From Hybos culiciformis (Eukaryota; Arthropoda; Insecta; Diptera; Hybotidae), in assembly GCA_964007475.1 (NCBI GenBank), contig OZ023273.1, positions 67,474,445 through 67,538,444 on the forward strand: a DNA stretch of 64,000 bases, given 5' to 3'. Below are positions 50,503 to 63,870 of the stretch, piece after piece (positions within the stretch are counted from its first letter, which is position 1; each line of letters begins with the position of its first letter). A program made the translations under genes and the position numbers. The notes under the pieces were generated by a model. That model searched no databases. It had not been told where the DNA came from and was given only the letters and a program-made list of their open reading frames with translations.

Positions 50503-53500
50503 TACCCAAATTTGATATTCAATCAAATAATATGATCAAAAATTTTACACGTACAAGAGTTTTTATTAATTTTTTTTTTTTTGTTATTAATCAGGAAATA
50601 ATAAAAATAAAGGTTATGAACAGTTAATAATTTTTGTTGAAATCAGAAGGAAGAGTTAACGATTTTACTTATACTTTTATTTTATTATTATTATTATTTT
50701 TTACCCTTATTTAAGAATTTTTTTTATTTGTCACGAAAGGATTTCCAAACTCAAATTACATTTATATTGATATTCTTGTAAATTTTTTTAAGTTGATTGT
50801 TAACTTTCGTTGTTATCATCATCATACCTAACTATTTATATTGGATTTATATTCGTGTGAATAATATAGTTTGAATGTTAAAGGAAAAGGCTTGCAGGTG
50901 GTAAAATTATTTATAAACAGTTAATAAATAATAAAATACGATATATACGGTTTTGAAGAATAAAAAAAAAAATAACATTTTTAGGTTTACCTGATTATAC
51001 GTCATGTATTAATATCAATATTGAAGTTGATATGTGTAATTTAAAGCATTTAATGTAATTTGATTAGGTATTTATTTCTTCTTTATTTTTTGATATTATT
51101 ACAGTTTTATATTTTCAATTAATTTGTGATATCAGTTTTATGGATTGGACGTATATAGGTTGGAAAAGGATATCAATAATGATTTTGATTTCCTCGATAT
51201 CCGTAAGATTTGAAAGTAATTTTACCAATTCTATGCAAAAGTGATGATAAAATATTACGACCTTAGTCCTGACGGGTTGAGACTTTATTCCGAACCATTT
51301 AAATGTGCACTAAACAGTAAACCCATCATTTTGGGGCAATTACAATAGAGGGAGCTAAAATTTTGAAGTAAAAGTAAATATATCGCAGATAAAAATATTA
51401 TTAATTCCAAAGAAGAAGAATAAATTTCCATTTTTTGTTTTTATTGCAAAATTTATCTTAATTTTTTTTTTGTTTGTTATCACCGCACATAAAAAATATC
51501 AAAGTTAAATTTCTTTCAAAAATTCCTTGGAAATCCTTTGGAAATCTCTTTGCATGGTCATAAACAAACAAAAACTCTGCATGATGTAATCCTTTTTAAT
51601 ATACGGTCTACAATTCGGAAGAGTTATTTATATACGTAATAATACATATATATAGTTATCTTATATTTATAAATTTTACTATCAAAATGGGTTTGCAAAA
51701 CATATCGTTATGGAATCAAACTTTAATGTATGGCAAAAAACTTATATCACCCTTTATTTATCTTTTTTTTATTGCTTTATTTTATTCGCAAATATACTTT
51801 GACTAACAGAGATCTTTGATATCAAAGGAATATATAAAGTTATTTCCATAAAAAAAACTGCTGCTGCTATTTACATATATATATTATATCTTGGATTATG
51901 CTTTTTAGTATAATAATTTTTTTGGTTGATATTTTTTTTTTCCTTAATTCAACTTTTTCTATCCAATAATCACTCAATGCCAACCCGAAAATAATAATTT
52001 TTTTTTTCCAAATTTATTTGATGATCCAACGAACAAACTATACGGTAAAGATATCTGACCAGATGGTCAATTCCTAAACAAACAAAAATGAATATACATA
52101 TAGAAATTATTATGTCCTTATTCTTTATATTAAATATTATATGCATATGAAATCTGTTTTTAACATGTCCTATCGTGGAAGGAAGAGAATACTATCCTTT
52201 ATTTGCGCAATAAAACAAAAATGTTAATAAAATTATCTACATATAAATATTTTCATTATCCTATTTTCAAAGAGATTTTGAAAATGATAGCTCTTAAGCT
52301 GTTGTAATTTGTGATTATTGCGTTTAAAAAAAATTTTTTATTGAAACTTATGAACATACTTATTGAAATTATTAAAACTAATAAAATTCTTAAATTCGTT
52401 TGAGAACTGTGTAAAGTCAAGACGCTTCAGGTGCTTAGAGCAACTAAGTCTATGACTTTAACCTCTTAAAACGAATTTATGAGGCAGAAGACGCATAAAC
52501 TAGAACAGATGCAAATGTTAACATTTTATGAACTCGCCCTTGTTACATCTTATGTTTACTTAAATCGATTGCGATTACAAAAACTTAAAGAATTTTCATT
52601 TTGAATGGGTATAGAGCAACACACATGCTAAGGCAGGACAATTTTCTATTTAAGATCAACCCAAAACAATTATTTTAAAAGCCATGCTAATTCATACTTC
52701 AATTTCGTATGTACATTTTTTGTTTTAAATCATAGTAATTTTAATATATATAAATAGTTTTCCCACAATATTATATGAATATTGAATATAATTTTTTTTA
52801 AGTTAATTTTGCCGATGAATACAATTTTAAATCAGTCATACATAAATGTTTGTACATACAGAATAAATTAATAATAAAACTCACGAAAAGGAATCGCATT
52901 TAATGTAACGATAAAAATAACACATTTAGATAGTAATTAAATTTTTTTCCTTATTTCCTGGGGAACACATATAGTAAGTATATTAAATAAAATTCACTTT
53001 GGGTTATTAAAATCAGGAAATATGTTGTCCTTTTGAATGACCTTTTAGAGGAAATGAAAAGTCACAAAACTATTATAATTTGGTTTTATTTTTTTATTTT
53101 TTTGTCTTCAAGTTAAAAATCAAATGCAGGTGGCTCCAATCAAAATATTAGATTTTTTTTACAAAATTAATTTTCTATTTGTAGTTCCTACTTATTTGTT
53201 CAATATTTTTGTGGGAAAATATAATTGTGCAGACAAAAAAAAGGATATTAATTTTTTAAAAACTTTCATTTTGTATTTCATATCCTGCAAGGACAGAGAA
53301 AGCTAAATTATTGAACTTAATGATTGATTTTGTTTTATGCCTATTGTACGTAAGTGCGATCTTAACTCAACAACTATTGAATAAGAAAGAATTGTCATGG
53401 AAAATTAGTTTGTTCACTATTTTCAATCATTGAAATGAGACGTAGAATACAAAATGTTTTAAGCGAACGTTTAAAACAGATTAAAGATAAAATAAAAATT

Positions 53501-54480
53501 TATATTTTATAAAACCAAATAAACCATTTTTGTTAATTATATAAATTTGTGAAGATAGACTTTGGTATGGGAAATAAGTATTACAGGATAGAGTCTAAGA
53601 AAAAATATTATTGCATTATTTGATTTCATTTTATAAAAATGCAAATATACAAATATATACACAAGATAGATAACTTATTAAGAGATAAAACTATATACTC
53701 TGTGATCAAAATAATTTTAATTTAATTGTGTTAATTAAAATTAAAAAAATATGACTTTTCTTTTAAAATAAAATATTGCAGAAGAAAAGCATTTTTAGAA
53801 GGTAAAATATAGGGTATAATGTTGAATAAATCAAAAATTCGAATTGAATTAAAAAAAATTCATAAATTTCATTTGATGAGAGGACATAGAAACGATAGAA
53901 ATTAATTAGTTTATTAATAAAACATTTTTGCCAACAATAATTAATTAAAATGCTATTATAGTTAAACCTTTAGAATATAGGTTTCTCTTTTGTATACAAA
54001 CTATTATTTTTGCTTTGAATTAACTATTCATGTAAACAAACCTCATATTATATACTTACATTGAATATAATTTTGCACTTAAGAAAATTAAGAAAATGAT
54101 TTATTAGCAAAATATCATCAATCTTTTTTGAATAAAAAAAATTATGTATGTACCTATACATAAATATACTTTTTTTTAAAAAAAATATTTCCATTAAATG
54201 TGATTTATAAAAAATAGCTTTAAAATGCGTAATATTTAGTTAAAAAAAAGATTTTGTAAGTTTTAGCTTCAGGAGTTTTTTTCATTTTACTTTTTATTTT
54301 AAATTATAAATAAATAAATTTTAATTCTAATTAAAGAAGATCGGAGAACAATAAAATTATTTTCTATTCATAAATTCAAAAATTAAAACAGAATATTAAA
54401 ATGCAGTATCTGGAATCTTTGATGAATACAAACCAACCTTTTTATTTCTTCAAAAAATAAGTTCGAGAAGGGCTCTACGC
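50503..54480. other. AT-rich gene-free stretch
   Basis: About 4 kb of AT-rich sequence with no supported gene, RNA or transposon end. Confidence 0.5.
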
Positions 54481-54796
54481 TATATTTGCATAGCCGGGCA
54501 AAATACTTGTAATTTCAAAATAGTGTAATTCGAAATTACTAATTCAATTACATTTTGTAATTTGTAATGTGTAATTCAATTACATTGGTAGATTCGTCAT
54601 TAGAAGAATGTAATTTTAATTCGTTAATTCATATTTGTAATTTGTATTTAGTAATTTGTATTTCTATATACTTGTAATTTCAAAATACTTTTACTTCTTT
54701 CAAATTACTTAGCGTTAAAAATTTATCTCTTTACTTAACTGTAAAATTCGTAAGTGTTAGAAATTCAAATAAAATAAAAAAAGTAAGCTTTCTTTT

Positions 54797-55345
54797 CGTG
54801 TTTTTATTTATTTATTTTATTTATTTATTCCAAATGCTTAATACAAGCGAACAAAATATAATGATATTAAAATTAAATATATATACAATTAATTTAATAA
54901 GGGATGTAACAATATATACAAATCAGTAATATTTACTATTAAATAATGTATCACTTAGTTTGAATTATTTAAAATAGTATGATAAAATTTACTTTTAAAA
55001 GAAGGACTTTCGAAAGCGTATAACTGAAGCAGGAATTGGTATCGGTTATAAATCTTGAATAGGGAGTTAAGTGGGCTATATTGACCATAATTGGTTCTGG
55101 AAAATTGAATACAAATGACATCAAAATTTCTAAGACTTCTTGAGGGCACATTAAAAAATAAGTTAGATATTAAACAGCTACTTGTCGTTTTCCTTCGATG
55201 ACTTTATGGATAAAGCTGAACGACAAATAAGCTCTTCTATTCTCCAGACTTGGGAAATTTAGAAGTTGAAGTCTGTGAGTGTATGGAGGTAAATTCAAAT
55301 TATCCTGCCAATTGAGGCGCCTTAAAGCGAAACGAAGGAAATTTT
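54797..55345 (-). mobile_element. 5'-truncated non-LTR fragment nested in the hAT-like element
   Basis: Read on the minus strand, the reverse transcriptase tail (listed separately) is followed by about 120 bases of 3' untranslated DNA and then AATAAATAAATAAAA repeats at 54797-54830, a simple-repeat 3' tail as found in CR1/Jockey-like elements. The 5' end lies in the reverse transcriptase near 55345. Its position between two arrays of subterminal repeats of the hAT-like element shows it was inserted in, or captured by, that element. Confidence 0.75.
54955..55340 (-). pseudogene. Non-LTR reverse transcriptase, thumb/C-terminal fragment
   Basis: The first frame reads FLRFALRRLNWQ, then LPPYTHRLQLLNFPSLENRR and FSFIHKVIEGK, the standard thumb-region motif of Jockey/CR1-like reverse transcriptases (ALRRLxW..LPPY..R). 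It meets a stop and shifts near 55155, and the next frame continues with VPSRSLRNFDVICIQFSRTN, YGQYSPLNSLFKIYN and a stop at 54955. The catalytic part is missing. Both frames in order match the family end closely, so I regard it as one broken gene. Confidence 0.85.
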
Positions 55346-55621
55346 TTTTTAATTTCTCAATCTCAATATAACTTTTATTTTAAATTTTTTATTTTTTTTT
55401 TTAATACTGGATAATTTGTAATTGTAATTTTGTAATTTTAAATTACATTATTGTAATTGGAACCAAAAATAGTGTAATTTCAAATTACTAATTTGTATTT
55501 TTTAATTAAACTAAAAATGTAATGTAATTTCAGTAATTTAATTTGAGGTAAATTTTTGTGTATTTTGTAATTTGTAATTTAAATTACATTCGCATGTATT
55601 TTGCCCGGCTATGTATATTTG

Positions 55622-56559
55622 TCATTCAAATTAATTTTGGAAAGTTTCGTGAACTTCTAATTTAAAATATTACATTTTCCTACATTCAGCACTCTCAAAA
55701 CTTCATTATAACTAGAAATGTATTAAAATTTTCATTCGGTAAATTATTATGAAAATTACAGAAAACAAACAAACAAACAAACAAACTTGTATTTTTTTTA
55801 TTTAAACTAGTTTTTTATTTGAAATAAAATCATAAAATCAACAAAAAATATAGAATTTTGGACAAAAATTATATAATTTTTTTTTCCATATTTGCATATT
55901 TCTTGTTAAACAACTTTTTGCTTATAAAGTATGTATTTATATATTTAAAAGTTAAAAGAAAAATTAAAATAATTTAATTTTCAGTTATAAATTATGCAAA
56001 TATAATATCTACTTCTTCCTGAAATTAAAACTTAAAGCAAAAAAAAGAAGAAAATAAACATATATAATTCTCAAGCAATATATTATCGGAACTGGTATTC
56101 TTGAATATATACATTATATGATTGTCTTCCTTTTTACTTGGTTGTTGTTTTTGATTATGCTTTTTAAAACTAATAAAAATTTTCCCATGATTTCTTCAAA
56201 AAAAAACATAATTTTATTTTAAGTGTATGTAGTAAAATGACATAATTTTTATTATTGTTATTCATTTTTTTTTTTGTATTTTCATTAAAATAAGTGTCAT
56301 AAAATTCAGGTTTATCAACAGTTAATTTTTTAACTTTTTTTAAAAATTATTTTAATTTATTTCGCTTAATTTTGTGTTAAAGGGTTTTAATATGTTTGTA
56401 ATGACTGAAAAATAGTTTACATTTTTCACCTAAAAATTATATCTCTTAGTTTACTCAACTTCTAAAAATGTCATGGTTTACAACAATGTGTCCGCTATTT
56501 AACAATGTGGCCCCCTATTTAATGAAAAAAAAAATTGCTGTAGTTTTAATGGAGTTCAA
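55622..56559. other. AT-rich DNA with an (AAAC)n tract
   Basis: Contains six AAAC units at 55763-55786 and AT-rich unique-looking sequence. Near 56488-56520, AACAATGTGTCCGCTATTT is followed by the similar AACAATGTGGCCCCCTATTT. No gene. Confidence 0.5.
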
Positions 56560-56785
56560 AAAACTAAATTGTGGAGGTTAATTCAATTCTAAAGAAGAAA
56601 ACTAAAACAATTTCAGTTTAAACTTTTGAAAGCGTGAAATACTACAAGGTACTACTAACCAAGCAGTAACTACTGCTTAATAAACTACTATACAATAATT
56701 TCAACTTATGTTACAATACAACTCAAAGCATAATAAATATTTCATTAAGAACCACAAGAATGAAATCCTAATATTGAGCCGTAAG
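56560..56785 (-). repeat. Dispersed repeat, copy B
   Basis: The reverse-orientation relative of 14282-14505. On the plus strand it contains AAAACAATTTCAGTTTAAAC, TTTCAACTTATGTTACAAT and AAGAACCACAAGAATGAAAT, ending CTAATATTGAGCCGTAA. The GC-richer region just after it (56850-56920, AAGGCCCGCTAAATT..CACCTGACCCC) may be an end of the same or another element. Confidence 0.75.
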
Positions 56786-59700
56786 TTGTTTGTTGCGTTC
56801 GTAAAAGTGCGAACTGAACTTTTTGTTCGCATTTTAAAATCTTGTTTGAAGGCCCGCTAAATTAAGAGGCCCATGTCCCAAAAAAACCCACCTGACCCCT
56901 CTCTTCCTTAGCCTGCATACAGTGTAGTGTATATTATTTTCCTATAATATTTTCTTTTTAATGTTGTTGTCAGTGAAAATTATCTTAAAGCTTTCGTTAA
57001 TTTTGATTCTGTATATAATTTATGCTAAAAGCTATTAATTTATAACAATTATATTATAAAATCTAAGTCTTGTATATCAATATTATTTTAAATTGTCGAA
57101 ACATATAATAACAACAATATTTGAACTTTGAAATTTTTTTTTGAGATTTTAATTCGACCTTGAATGCTAATGTGCGCGATCAAATTAATTTCGATTCCAA
57201 TATATAGATTGCAGTTAATATATACTTTTCAATTTGTTATATTTTACAAATTTTATCATAACATAGTTTACTGTTTTTATTGATATATGAATAATTTATA
57301 TAAAAATATGTAAAAAATCATAATAATTTCTAATATCACGTCAAAGATCAAACCAGTATTAAATGACATTTTATTTTTTAAATAATTTCAGAAAAAAAAA
57401 AACAATTCTATATAAATAATTATATTATAATATAAAAGCTACTGAAGATGCTGCTTAAATATGTAGTTCACCTTTTAAATATTGGGGTGATGACTTTTAA
57501 CGATCTTTAAAACCATGATCTTGTCTTGTGTGTGCAACGAATCAATCTCAGTTATGATTTGTTTTGTATACAAACCCTTTTTTATATATATGTACTTTTC
57601 AAAAGGCTTAATTTTGTATCTCTAAAATTATAAGAATAAAAAAATGAATTATGAATCATCCCAAAAAAAAAAAGAAAAAAAAAGATCACAAGAAGATCAG
57701 AACGAAATGTAAGAAATTAAGAAAAAAGATTCTGAATGAATGAAATTAACAAAAAGGGGTAAAACAATTTTTCTTTATTATTCTTAATCAATAATAAAAA
57801 TCATTTATAACGAAATCCGAAAACAGTATCTTGACCTTTGTGCTCTTTTTATTTATAAATTTTAACGTATATTAAGGATTTAAAGATAGAGGTAGTTGGT
57901 AATTAAGATCATAACTTTTGCACATCAAAGAGATTGCCAAAAATATTGGCATTCTGTGTGTTTGTCTTAAGCATTTTTTTTTATCAAAATTTTTGAGATT
58001 TTAAGATGTTAATTGAAAATTTTGGCAATTTTGATACGAATTGGAACTATTCCTTGAAATTCAATAAGTTTGGTCATACGAATGTCTTTACTTAAGATGA
58101 AATGCCTTAAATGTTCAAAACTTTCAATAAAAATACTAAAAATTTCGGAAAAGGCCCAAAATATTTGAACATTCTAGTTTAAGAAAATGTGTTTGAGTTT
58201 TTGCAACATAAATATTTGCACCCTTTAAAACTATAAATGTCCCGCAAACTTATTAAACATATCTTTATTATTATTTTTAATTAGAGAACAATAAATACAA
58301 AACATTTAAACTTTTTCTAATAATTGTTTTTTTTAAGCTTTTATAAGTTTCTACCTTTTTATAGAAAAAGAAATTAAAAAAAAATATATATTTGTAAAAA
58401 AATGTCATGCCTCCTCCTACACAATACTTAAATTGGTTGTACAATACATTATATAAAATATCTCTTTTAGAGCCAAAAAATTTTCCAACATTATAAATGT
58501 CAATTGCTTAATTAGAGTTGATCAAATAAAATCATTTGAATTTGATTGCTTTTGCGAACACACAATGACTGTTCATATATATATATATAAATTTTTTTAA
58601 ATTGGGTATTTAATAGTGTATCTGTATATGAATATAGTTAAATCATATAATTGAGGTGCACTGTTTTTCATGGTCCGAATAATTACTTTATCATTGATTT
58701 ATTAAATTTGAACATAACAGTCTGTTAATACGTTATTAACTATTTTAGTAAAATAAAATAATTTATAGTTCAAAAAAAAAAAAATTCTAGATAGAGCTTC
58801 TCAAAGTTTATCAAATTTTTATTAAAAACTTAATGATTATATATATGTAAGAGGTCTGAAGTAGTGGATTGTTTTTTTTTTTGTAATAACTTACAATCAT
58901 ACCCATGAAACTGCAGGCATTTGAATTGTAAAATAGACGATCTAACTGCCATCCACCACCTAATGATAACATTAGAATTAGAATAGTGGTCAGGCTTGTA
59001 TGAATGCCAAAACTTGACAAGATATTGAACTAGCATTTGTCCTGCCATGTCATAAATTAAAACTAAACTATGTTGAGCTGAAGAACATTTTTTATTTACT
59101 TTCCAAACAAATTTGTAACATATAGTCTTAAGATTTGAAAGTTCTTGTTTTAGTTTTAAATACTTTTATAAACAATTTTAAGGAAAATTTTTTATCTCAG
59201 TTGACTGAATGAAAAAAACTAAATTAATTAGCCTTAATATCGAAGTTACTCGTAAATATCTAATCTATATTTTTGTCCAAAATTTGGATTTTAATCCAAT
59301 TTGTATTGGATTAAAGTTAGCTATATAGTTAGAGATCCTTTTAAATTTATTTATTTTTTTGTAATAAGGTACAGAGTACCAGTTGAATACGAACAATTAC
59401 AATAAAAAAATTATTTTGAATTTAAAATAATATTCGTATTTATTTGATGTTAAGCAATTAATTGAAGTAAATTAATTTCATTCTTCTTTTATAAAATTCC
59501 TGGGTGGTCTTTTCTTTTTCAAGCAAATAATTTAATTAAAACGTGGGAAACTGTGCGTTACCGTTATTGTAGTTTTATTTGATGGTTGTTATATTATTTA
59601 AGAACTTATAAATTCATTGGGGGCGAATATAGTTTTTTTTTTTACTTGTTCAGTATATGTAATCTCGTTAAGTTTTTCTATTTCATAATAGCTAAGGAAA

Positions 59701-60140
59701 TTAAAATTTTCCTTTTGTATTGGAAGTTTATCGAAGAAATTAATATCAGAAGGATTTGGAAAAGGATTCAGAAAACTCTCTACAATTTTTTTGTATCTTG
59801 ATTCTAAAGATTTTATTCTCGTGTTTTCATTGCGTCGAACTTGAGATCTCTTATGTAAAAATCGAAATCTTATAATTTGGTCAACTAACAGAATACAAAT
59901 CCAACTTATTATATTAGTCGGTAGTTTTTACTGTCGTCGTATTGTAATTATGTATCCCAGTGATAAATTGTAGCAAACTTATAATTCATAAATCTTAATC
60001 GATGAAAAATAAGTTATATAATGTTAAAAAAAAAAAACAAATTTGTTTTTGTGATAAAAAAATAGAAACTCTTCTAGGCTTCTAAAAATAGTTCAAAAAT
60101 GGTTATTTCGAGATATATAAAATCGACAGCTTTATTCTTG
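56786..60140. other. AT-rich gene-free stretch
   Basis: About 3.3 kb without a recognisable gene. Apart from the GC-richer patch at 56850-56920, it is AT-rich. A small inverted repeat, AATTTGGATTTTAATCC / GGATTAAAGT, lies near 59280-59320. Confidence 0.5.
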
Positions 60141-60300
60141 TCAGCCGTCATGATGAAGTGGTATTGCTCTTATCCTTTGGCATGTTCGGCCGTGGGATCG
60201 ATTGCCACCTCGGACTGGAATTTGTGTTAATTTTCAATTTGTCTCACTTGAATTAAGTGTTTGTGTTGTTTTATCGCGTGTTCGGTTGATGATACCGACT
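60141..60300. repeat. GC-richer patch, possible SINE remnant
   Basis: CATGTTCGGCCGTGGGATCG and TTGCCACCTCGGACTGG stand out in composition. On the minus strand GGTGGCAATCGATCCCAC forms a small hairpin with a B-box-like core (AATCGATCC). I could not find a matching A box at proper spacing, so a SINE is only suggested. Confidence 0.3.
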
Positions 60301-61273
60301 TCATTAAAATTATTGAGTGAACTGCAGTTTGTTCTAAATCACGGTACATTTATAATATCCACAGATATGAAGTTATAATTCCAACTATCTCAAAGTAAAC
60401 GCATAAATTTGCAAAACGTTATACAATATTTAATTACAAATGATAATTATTTACTGAAAAATACTATGGTTTTTTTTTTCTTTTTGAAAATATAAAATGA
60501 TTGATTGAATTGAAATGAAAAGTTATTTTTTTTTCTCGTTTTTTAATATTTATTTTCTTAACAAAATTGAGATTCAATTCAATATTTTGTATTATGAATT
60601 TTAAACGCTTGTTTGATTGACTTCATCAATCATTTTATTGATTTGGACGAAAATACGAAAAGAAAATGTGTGCAAACCACATAACTTTGTCTATAAACTT
60701 TTGACCTTTTCTTTTTCTTAAAAAAAAAATATTATATTTTTTTAAAGTGCGCGCACTAAAATAAAAGCTACTATACTAGCATGTAGCAAAACTAATGGCT
60801 GATTTATGCTGAAAACAACATTCCGCATACATGAATTTCTTTTTTTGATATATTCATTTATGTTGTGGCGGGTGGATGTCGGCACTTTCCTTACATAGTT
60901 TCATTAAATTTATTTACTTTTCCTTAAAAGTATCGCTTCCAAAATAAGAAAAAAATTGTTCTGAAAAATATATACATATTTATAAAAACAAGGTGTCTAG
61001 CCTGGGCCTGTGTGAATTTATCTTTGCTGAGCTGTTTAAAGTATCTGGAAAATATTGTTAAACTTATCCTTAAAATATTTCATATTCAGAAGTAATATTT
61101 GTAAAGTATCACATCAAATGATTTTTGGGGTCTGACTTTAGAATACAACTTTTTAAATGTTTTCTATGAAGATTAATTATCATTGTCCTTCGAGCCACAA
61201 TAGTTTATATGTATTTAAACCTCTTTAATTTCTGTTTCAATAAAATTGAGTTTGAGTTCATGTCTGAGAATAC
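60301..61273. other. AT-rich DNA, no gene recognised
   Basis: AT-rich spacer. No supported feature. Confidence 0.5.
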
Positions 61274-61280
61274 ATAGAAC

Positions 61281-61496
61281 CATAGATTAAGAACACACAT
61301 AGATTGTTAGCTTCATACAACATTATTTTTGGTATTTTTATGTGAATGTGTTAGTAAAACAAAATAAAATACGTGATAATTATCAATATATGAAAAGAAT
61401 TTTATTTAGTTTTACTAACACTTTCACATAAAAATACCAAAAAAACTGAAAAAATGTTGTATGAAGCTATAAATCTTTGTGTATTCTTAATCTATG
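61281..61496. mobile_element. Foldback MITE with 7-bp flanking repeats
   Basis: A 216-bp element. The left arm starts CATAGATTAAGAACACAC and includes TTAGCTTCATACAACAT, GGTATTTTTATGTGAA and GTGTTAGTAAAAC; the right arm is the inverse, ending GTATTCTTAATCTATG. The arms are about 90 bases with few mismatches. The flanks carry ATAGAAC at 61274-61280 and 61497-61503. CA..TG ends and a 7-8 base duplication would suit a hAT-type MITE, but this is not firm. Confidence 0.82.
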
Positions 61497-61503
61497 ATAG
61501 AAC

Positions 61504-63509
61504 ATAGGTATACTTAATGATTTTTTAAATTACTTAAGTCACTAAAAATTTATTAGTTCGTTCAAGAGGAAATTTTATTGACCCTTATTGTTAAAATTCT
61601 ATCAGGAATTGTTGTAGATTCTTCGAACGATAAATGAAATCATTTTTAAAAAGACAACTTAATTTCATTTCATTAAGTGATTTTATTAATATGTTTTGTT
61701 ATATTTTGAAATAAGCGAGAGGTTAATCATCTTCTCTACAAAATATAATAATGATTTTTCAATAATTTTTAAATTTTTTTTCCAAATATGTCCAATGTAC
61801 TCCGTATGTTCATTAACCATTAAATAATAAAAAATATATTTTTTTTAGGCATGCAAATTTTTTGATATTATTCATAGGAAACTTTGGTTTCAATAACCTA
61901 TTTAGGAGGTACTATGCTTTAAGATTATTCCAGTTATTATGGGTTATTAGAATTTTGTTTCATAAGTTTTCGGATGTAATCTCAATTAAAGCTCCGTGTA
62001 TATTAGTGATTATATCCAACTAAAAAGTTCTCTAAACTTAATTCATAAATCATTAACCTATGTTTTGTAATTTTTACATAGTTGGATTTTATGAAAACTC
62101 ATTATTTAATTTTCTAACTTATAATGTATTTTGGTCAAAACTCCTTGAAAATACAGGAAATTTTATTTAAAGGCCTGCAGTTCAAAAAGGAAAAGTATAT
62201 TTCTTGGCAATAAAAAGAAGATTTATATGTTTTGATTGACTGATTGATGGGAATATCTATATTTTATTAAGTATATTCATGTTGTATGCATATATACATA
62301 CGATTCCTAATTTTACCGTCTTCATTAACCCTTTTTTTTCATGGAACAAAATATTAATAATAATTTTGATAAATATTTCTTTAAATTTAACAAATCTTCT
62401 GCCCCACCTCACACCTAATTTATAATTGAGGATTAAATGAGCATAACTATCAAAATTAATATGTTATGTAAGAAAATTAAAAATACACATACACTTAGAA
62501 AATATTCATTGTACAAAATTTTAATTTTTTTAAACTAGGGGAATCATATACATACTTAACACTTATTCAAGATTAATTTTGCAGCAAGCATCGATTTCGC
62601 AGCTCGCATTATCGCAAATCATTATCTTATAATATCAACACTTATTTCACCTTATCAAGTAATGTATACATAATGTCGCTTGGCTATAAGTACTGAGCTA
62701 AGAAAATATCACACTATGATACGTTCTTCACTAAAATACTAATTCCAATGAAACTTGTAAGTTGCACATGAAATTACAAGCTTTAATGATTTTCTCAAAA
62801 CTTATTCTTAATTTTTTTAAAGTGTTGAATAAAGTATAATCAAGTGTATACAAAATATTTACGCCTACAACAAATTAATAATTTTTCATATTATGAGAAA
62901 AATGAACAAAATAAAAAATCAAAAGAAATTCCACATACCTACCTACTTGATGAACTGTGTTGGTATAAATTTTGTGATTTTTTATAATAACCAGATATTT
63001 TCACTTTGTTATAACCAAGTTACATACATCAATTCATATACAAACATATACATTTTTTTTTTCATTGGCTTTAAAATTAATGTTAGTAATAAACATGGTA
63101 TCATTAGTTACCTTCTTTTTTGATTGATTCCAATTAATCTCTGGACTAACGATTAATCATTCGAATATACAATGCTTTTGTTATGTGAAATGTTGGAAAT
63201 ATGAGAATTTTTGAAGTTTTGTTTGACCAAAGAAATTTGTGATTTTGTTTTCAAAACTTTTTTTAGAATTAAGTTAATTAAAGAATATTATGCAACTTAT
63301 TTTTTTTTTTTTGCAATATTAATGTTTGCTTTTAAATATTTGTGTGCTAAAAAAAATCATTAGTTTTGGTATTTTAATTATTTTTTATGTTGTTAACTTA
63401 CTATCTTAAAGATATATAATCTTAAAAGGCTACTATTTGAAAAAATAAAAAAAATTTGTAATGAATCTGCAAACATTTGAAACTATTGTCGAATTCAAAT
63501 TTCTTTAAG
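61504..63509. other. AT-rich gene-free stretch
   Basis: About 2 kb with no supported gene, RNA or element end. Confidence 0.5.
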
Positions 63510-63512
63510 TTA

Positions 63513-63650
63513 GGCTTTCATGATCCAAGTACACTTTGTCCAAGTCGACTTGGACGCTCTTTTTCATCGTGTAAACAGGGTGTCAAAGTCAACTTGGACA
63601 AAGAAGCCGCATCAAAGAAGAGTTGGACACTGCTTAGTCTGAACAAAGAA
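63513..63650. mobile_element. Second, right-truncated copy of the 46195 MITE family
   Basis: After TTA comes GGCTTTCATGATCCAAGTAC, matching the left end of the copy at 46195, then ACTTTGTCCAAGTCGACTTGG, TCATCGTGTAAACAGGGTGTC, AACTTGGACAAAG and GGACACTGCTTAGTCTGA in the same order. The right terminal repeat is missing. Frames on both strands here come from the MITE and are not genes. Confidence 0.8.
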
Positions 63651-63789
63651 GTGTTTTTGTATAAACAAAAGAAATAAATAAAATTTTTGTTCTGCGTATT
63701 AAGTAAAAGAATAAGAAAGTGGACTCTTATAGAGAAAATAAAATGTAAAAAAACCTTTTTTTTTAAAGTAACTTCAAAGTAGAGAGTCA

Positions 63790-63870
63790 CGTTTCCCGGA
63801 TTATTTTTGTTCCCGGGAAACGGGAAATTTTAAATTCGATTTCACGGGAATCCCGGAAAACCCGGGAAAG
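63790..63870. repeat. TTTCCCGGGAAA-type repeat near the window edge
   Basis: GTTTCCCGGATT, TTCCCGGGAAACGGGAAA, CACGGGAATCCCGGAAAA and CCCGGGAAAG occur within 80 bases, an imperfectly palindromic GC-rich cluster. It resembles the ends of some insect DNA transposons. The window ends before the other end can be sought. Confidence 0.55.

Larger units (their letters stand above)
54489..55613. mobile_element. hAT-like composite element with exact 8-bp duplication
   Basis: An 1125-bp element flanked by TATATTTG on both sides (54481-54488, 55614-55621). The ends are inverted repeats: CATAGCCGGGCAAAATACTTG and, read inward from the right, CATAGCCGGGCAAAATACATG (first 18 bases identical). Both flanks carry arrays of GTAATTTGTAATT and its inverse (about 54505-54720 and 55405-55590), likely transposase-binding repeats. 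The middle holds a minus-strand non-LTR fragment. Size of duplication and CA..TG ends suggest hAT; no transposase is present. Confidence 0.9.

Noticed and set aside
63477..63790. 66- and 90-residue frames on opposite strands
   Set aside because: They overlap the truncated MITE copy and are antisense reflections of each other.
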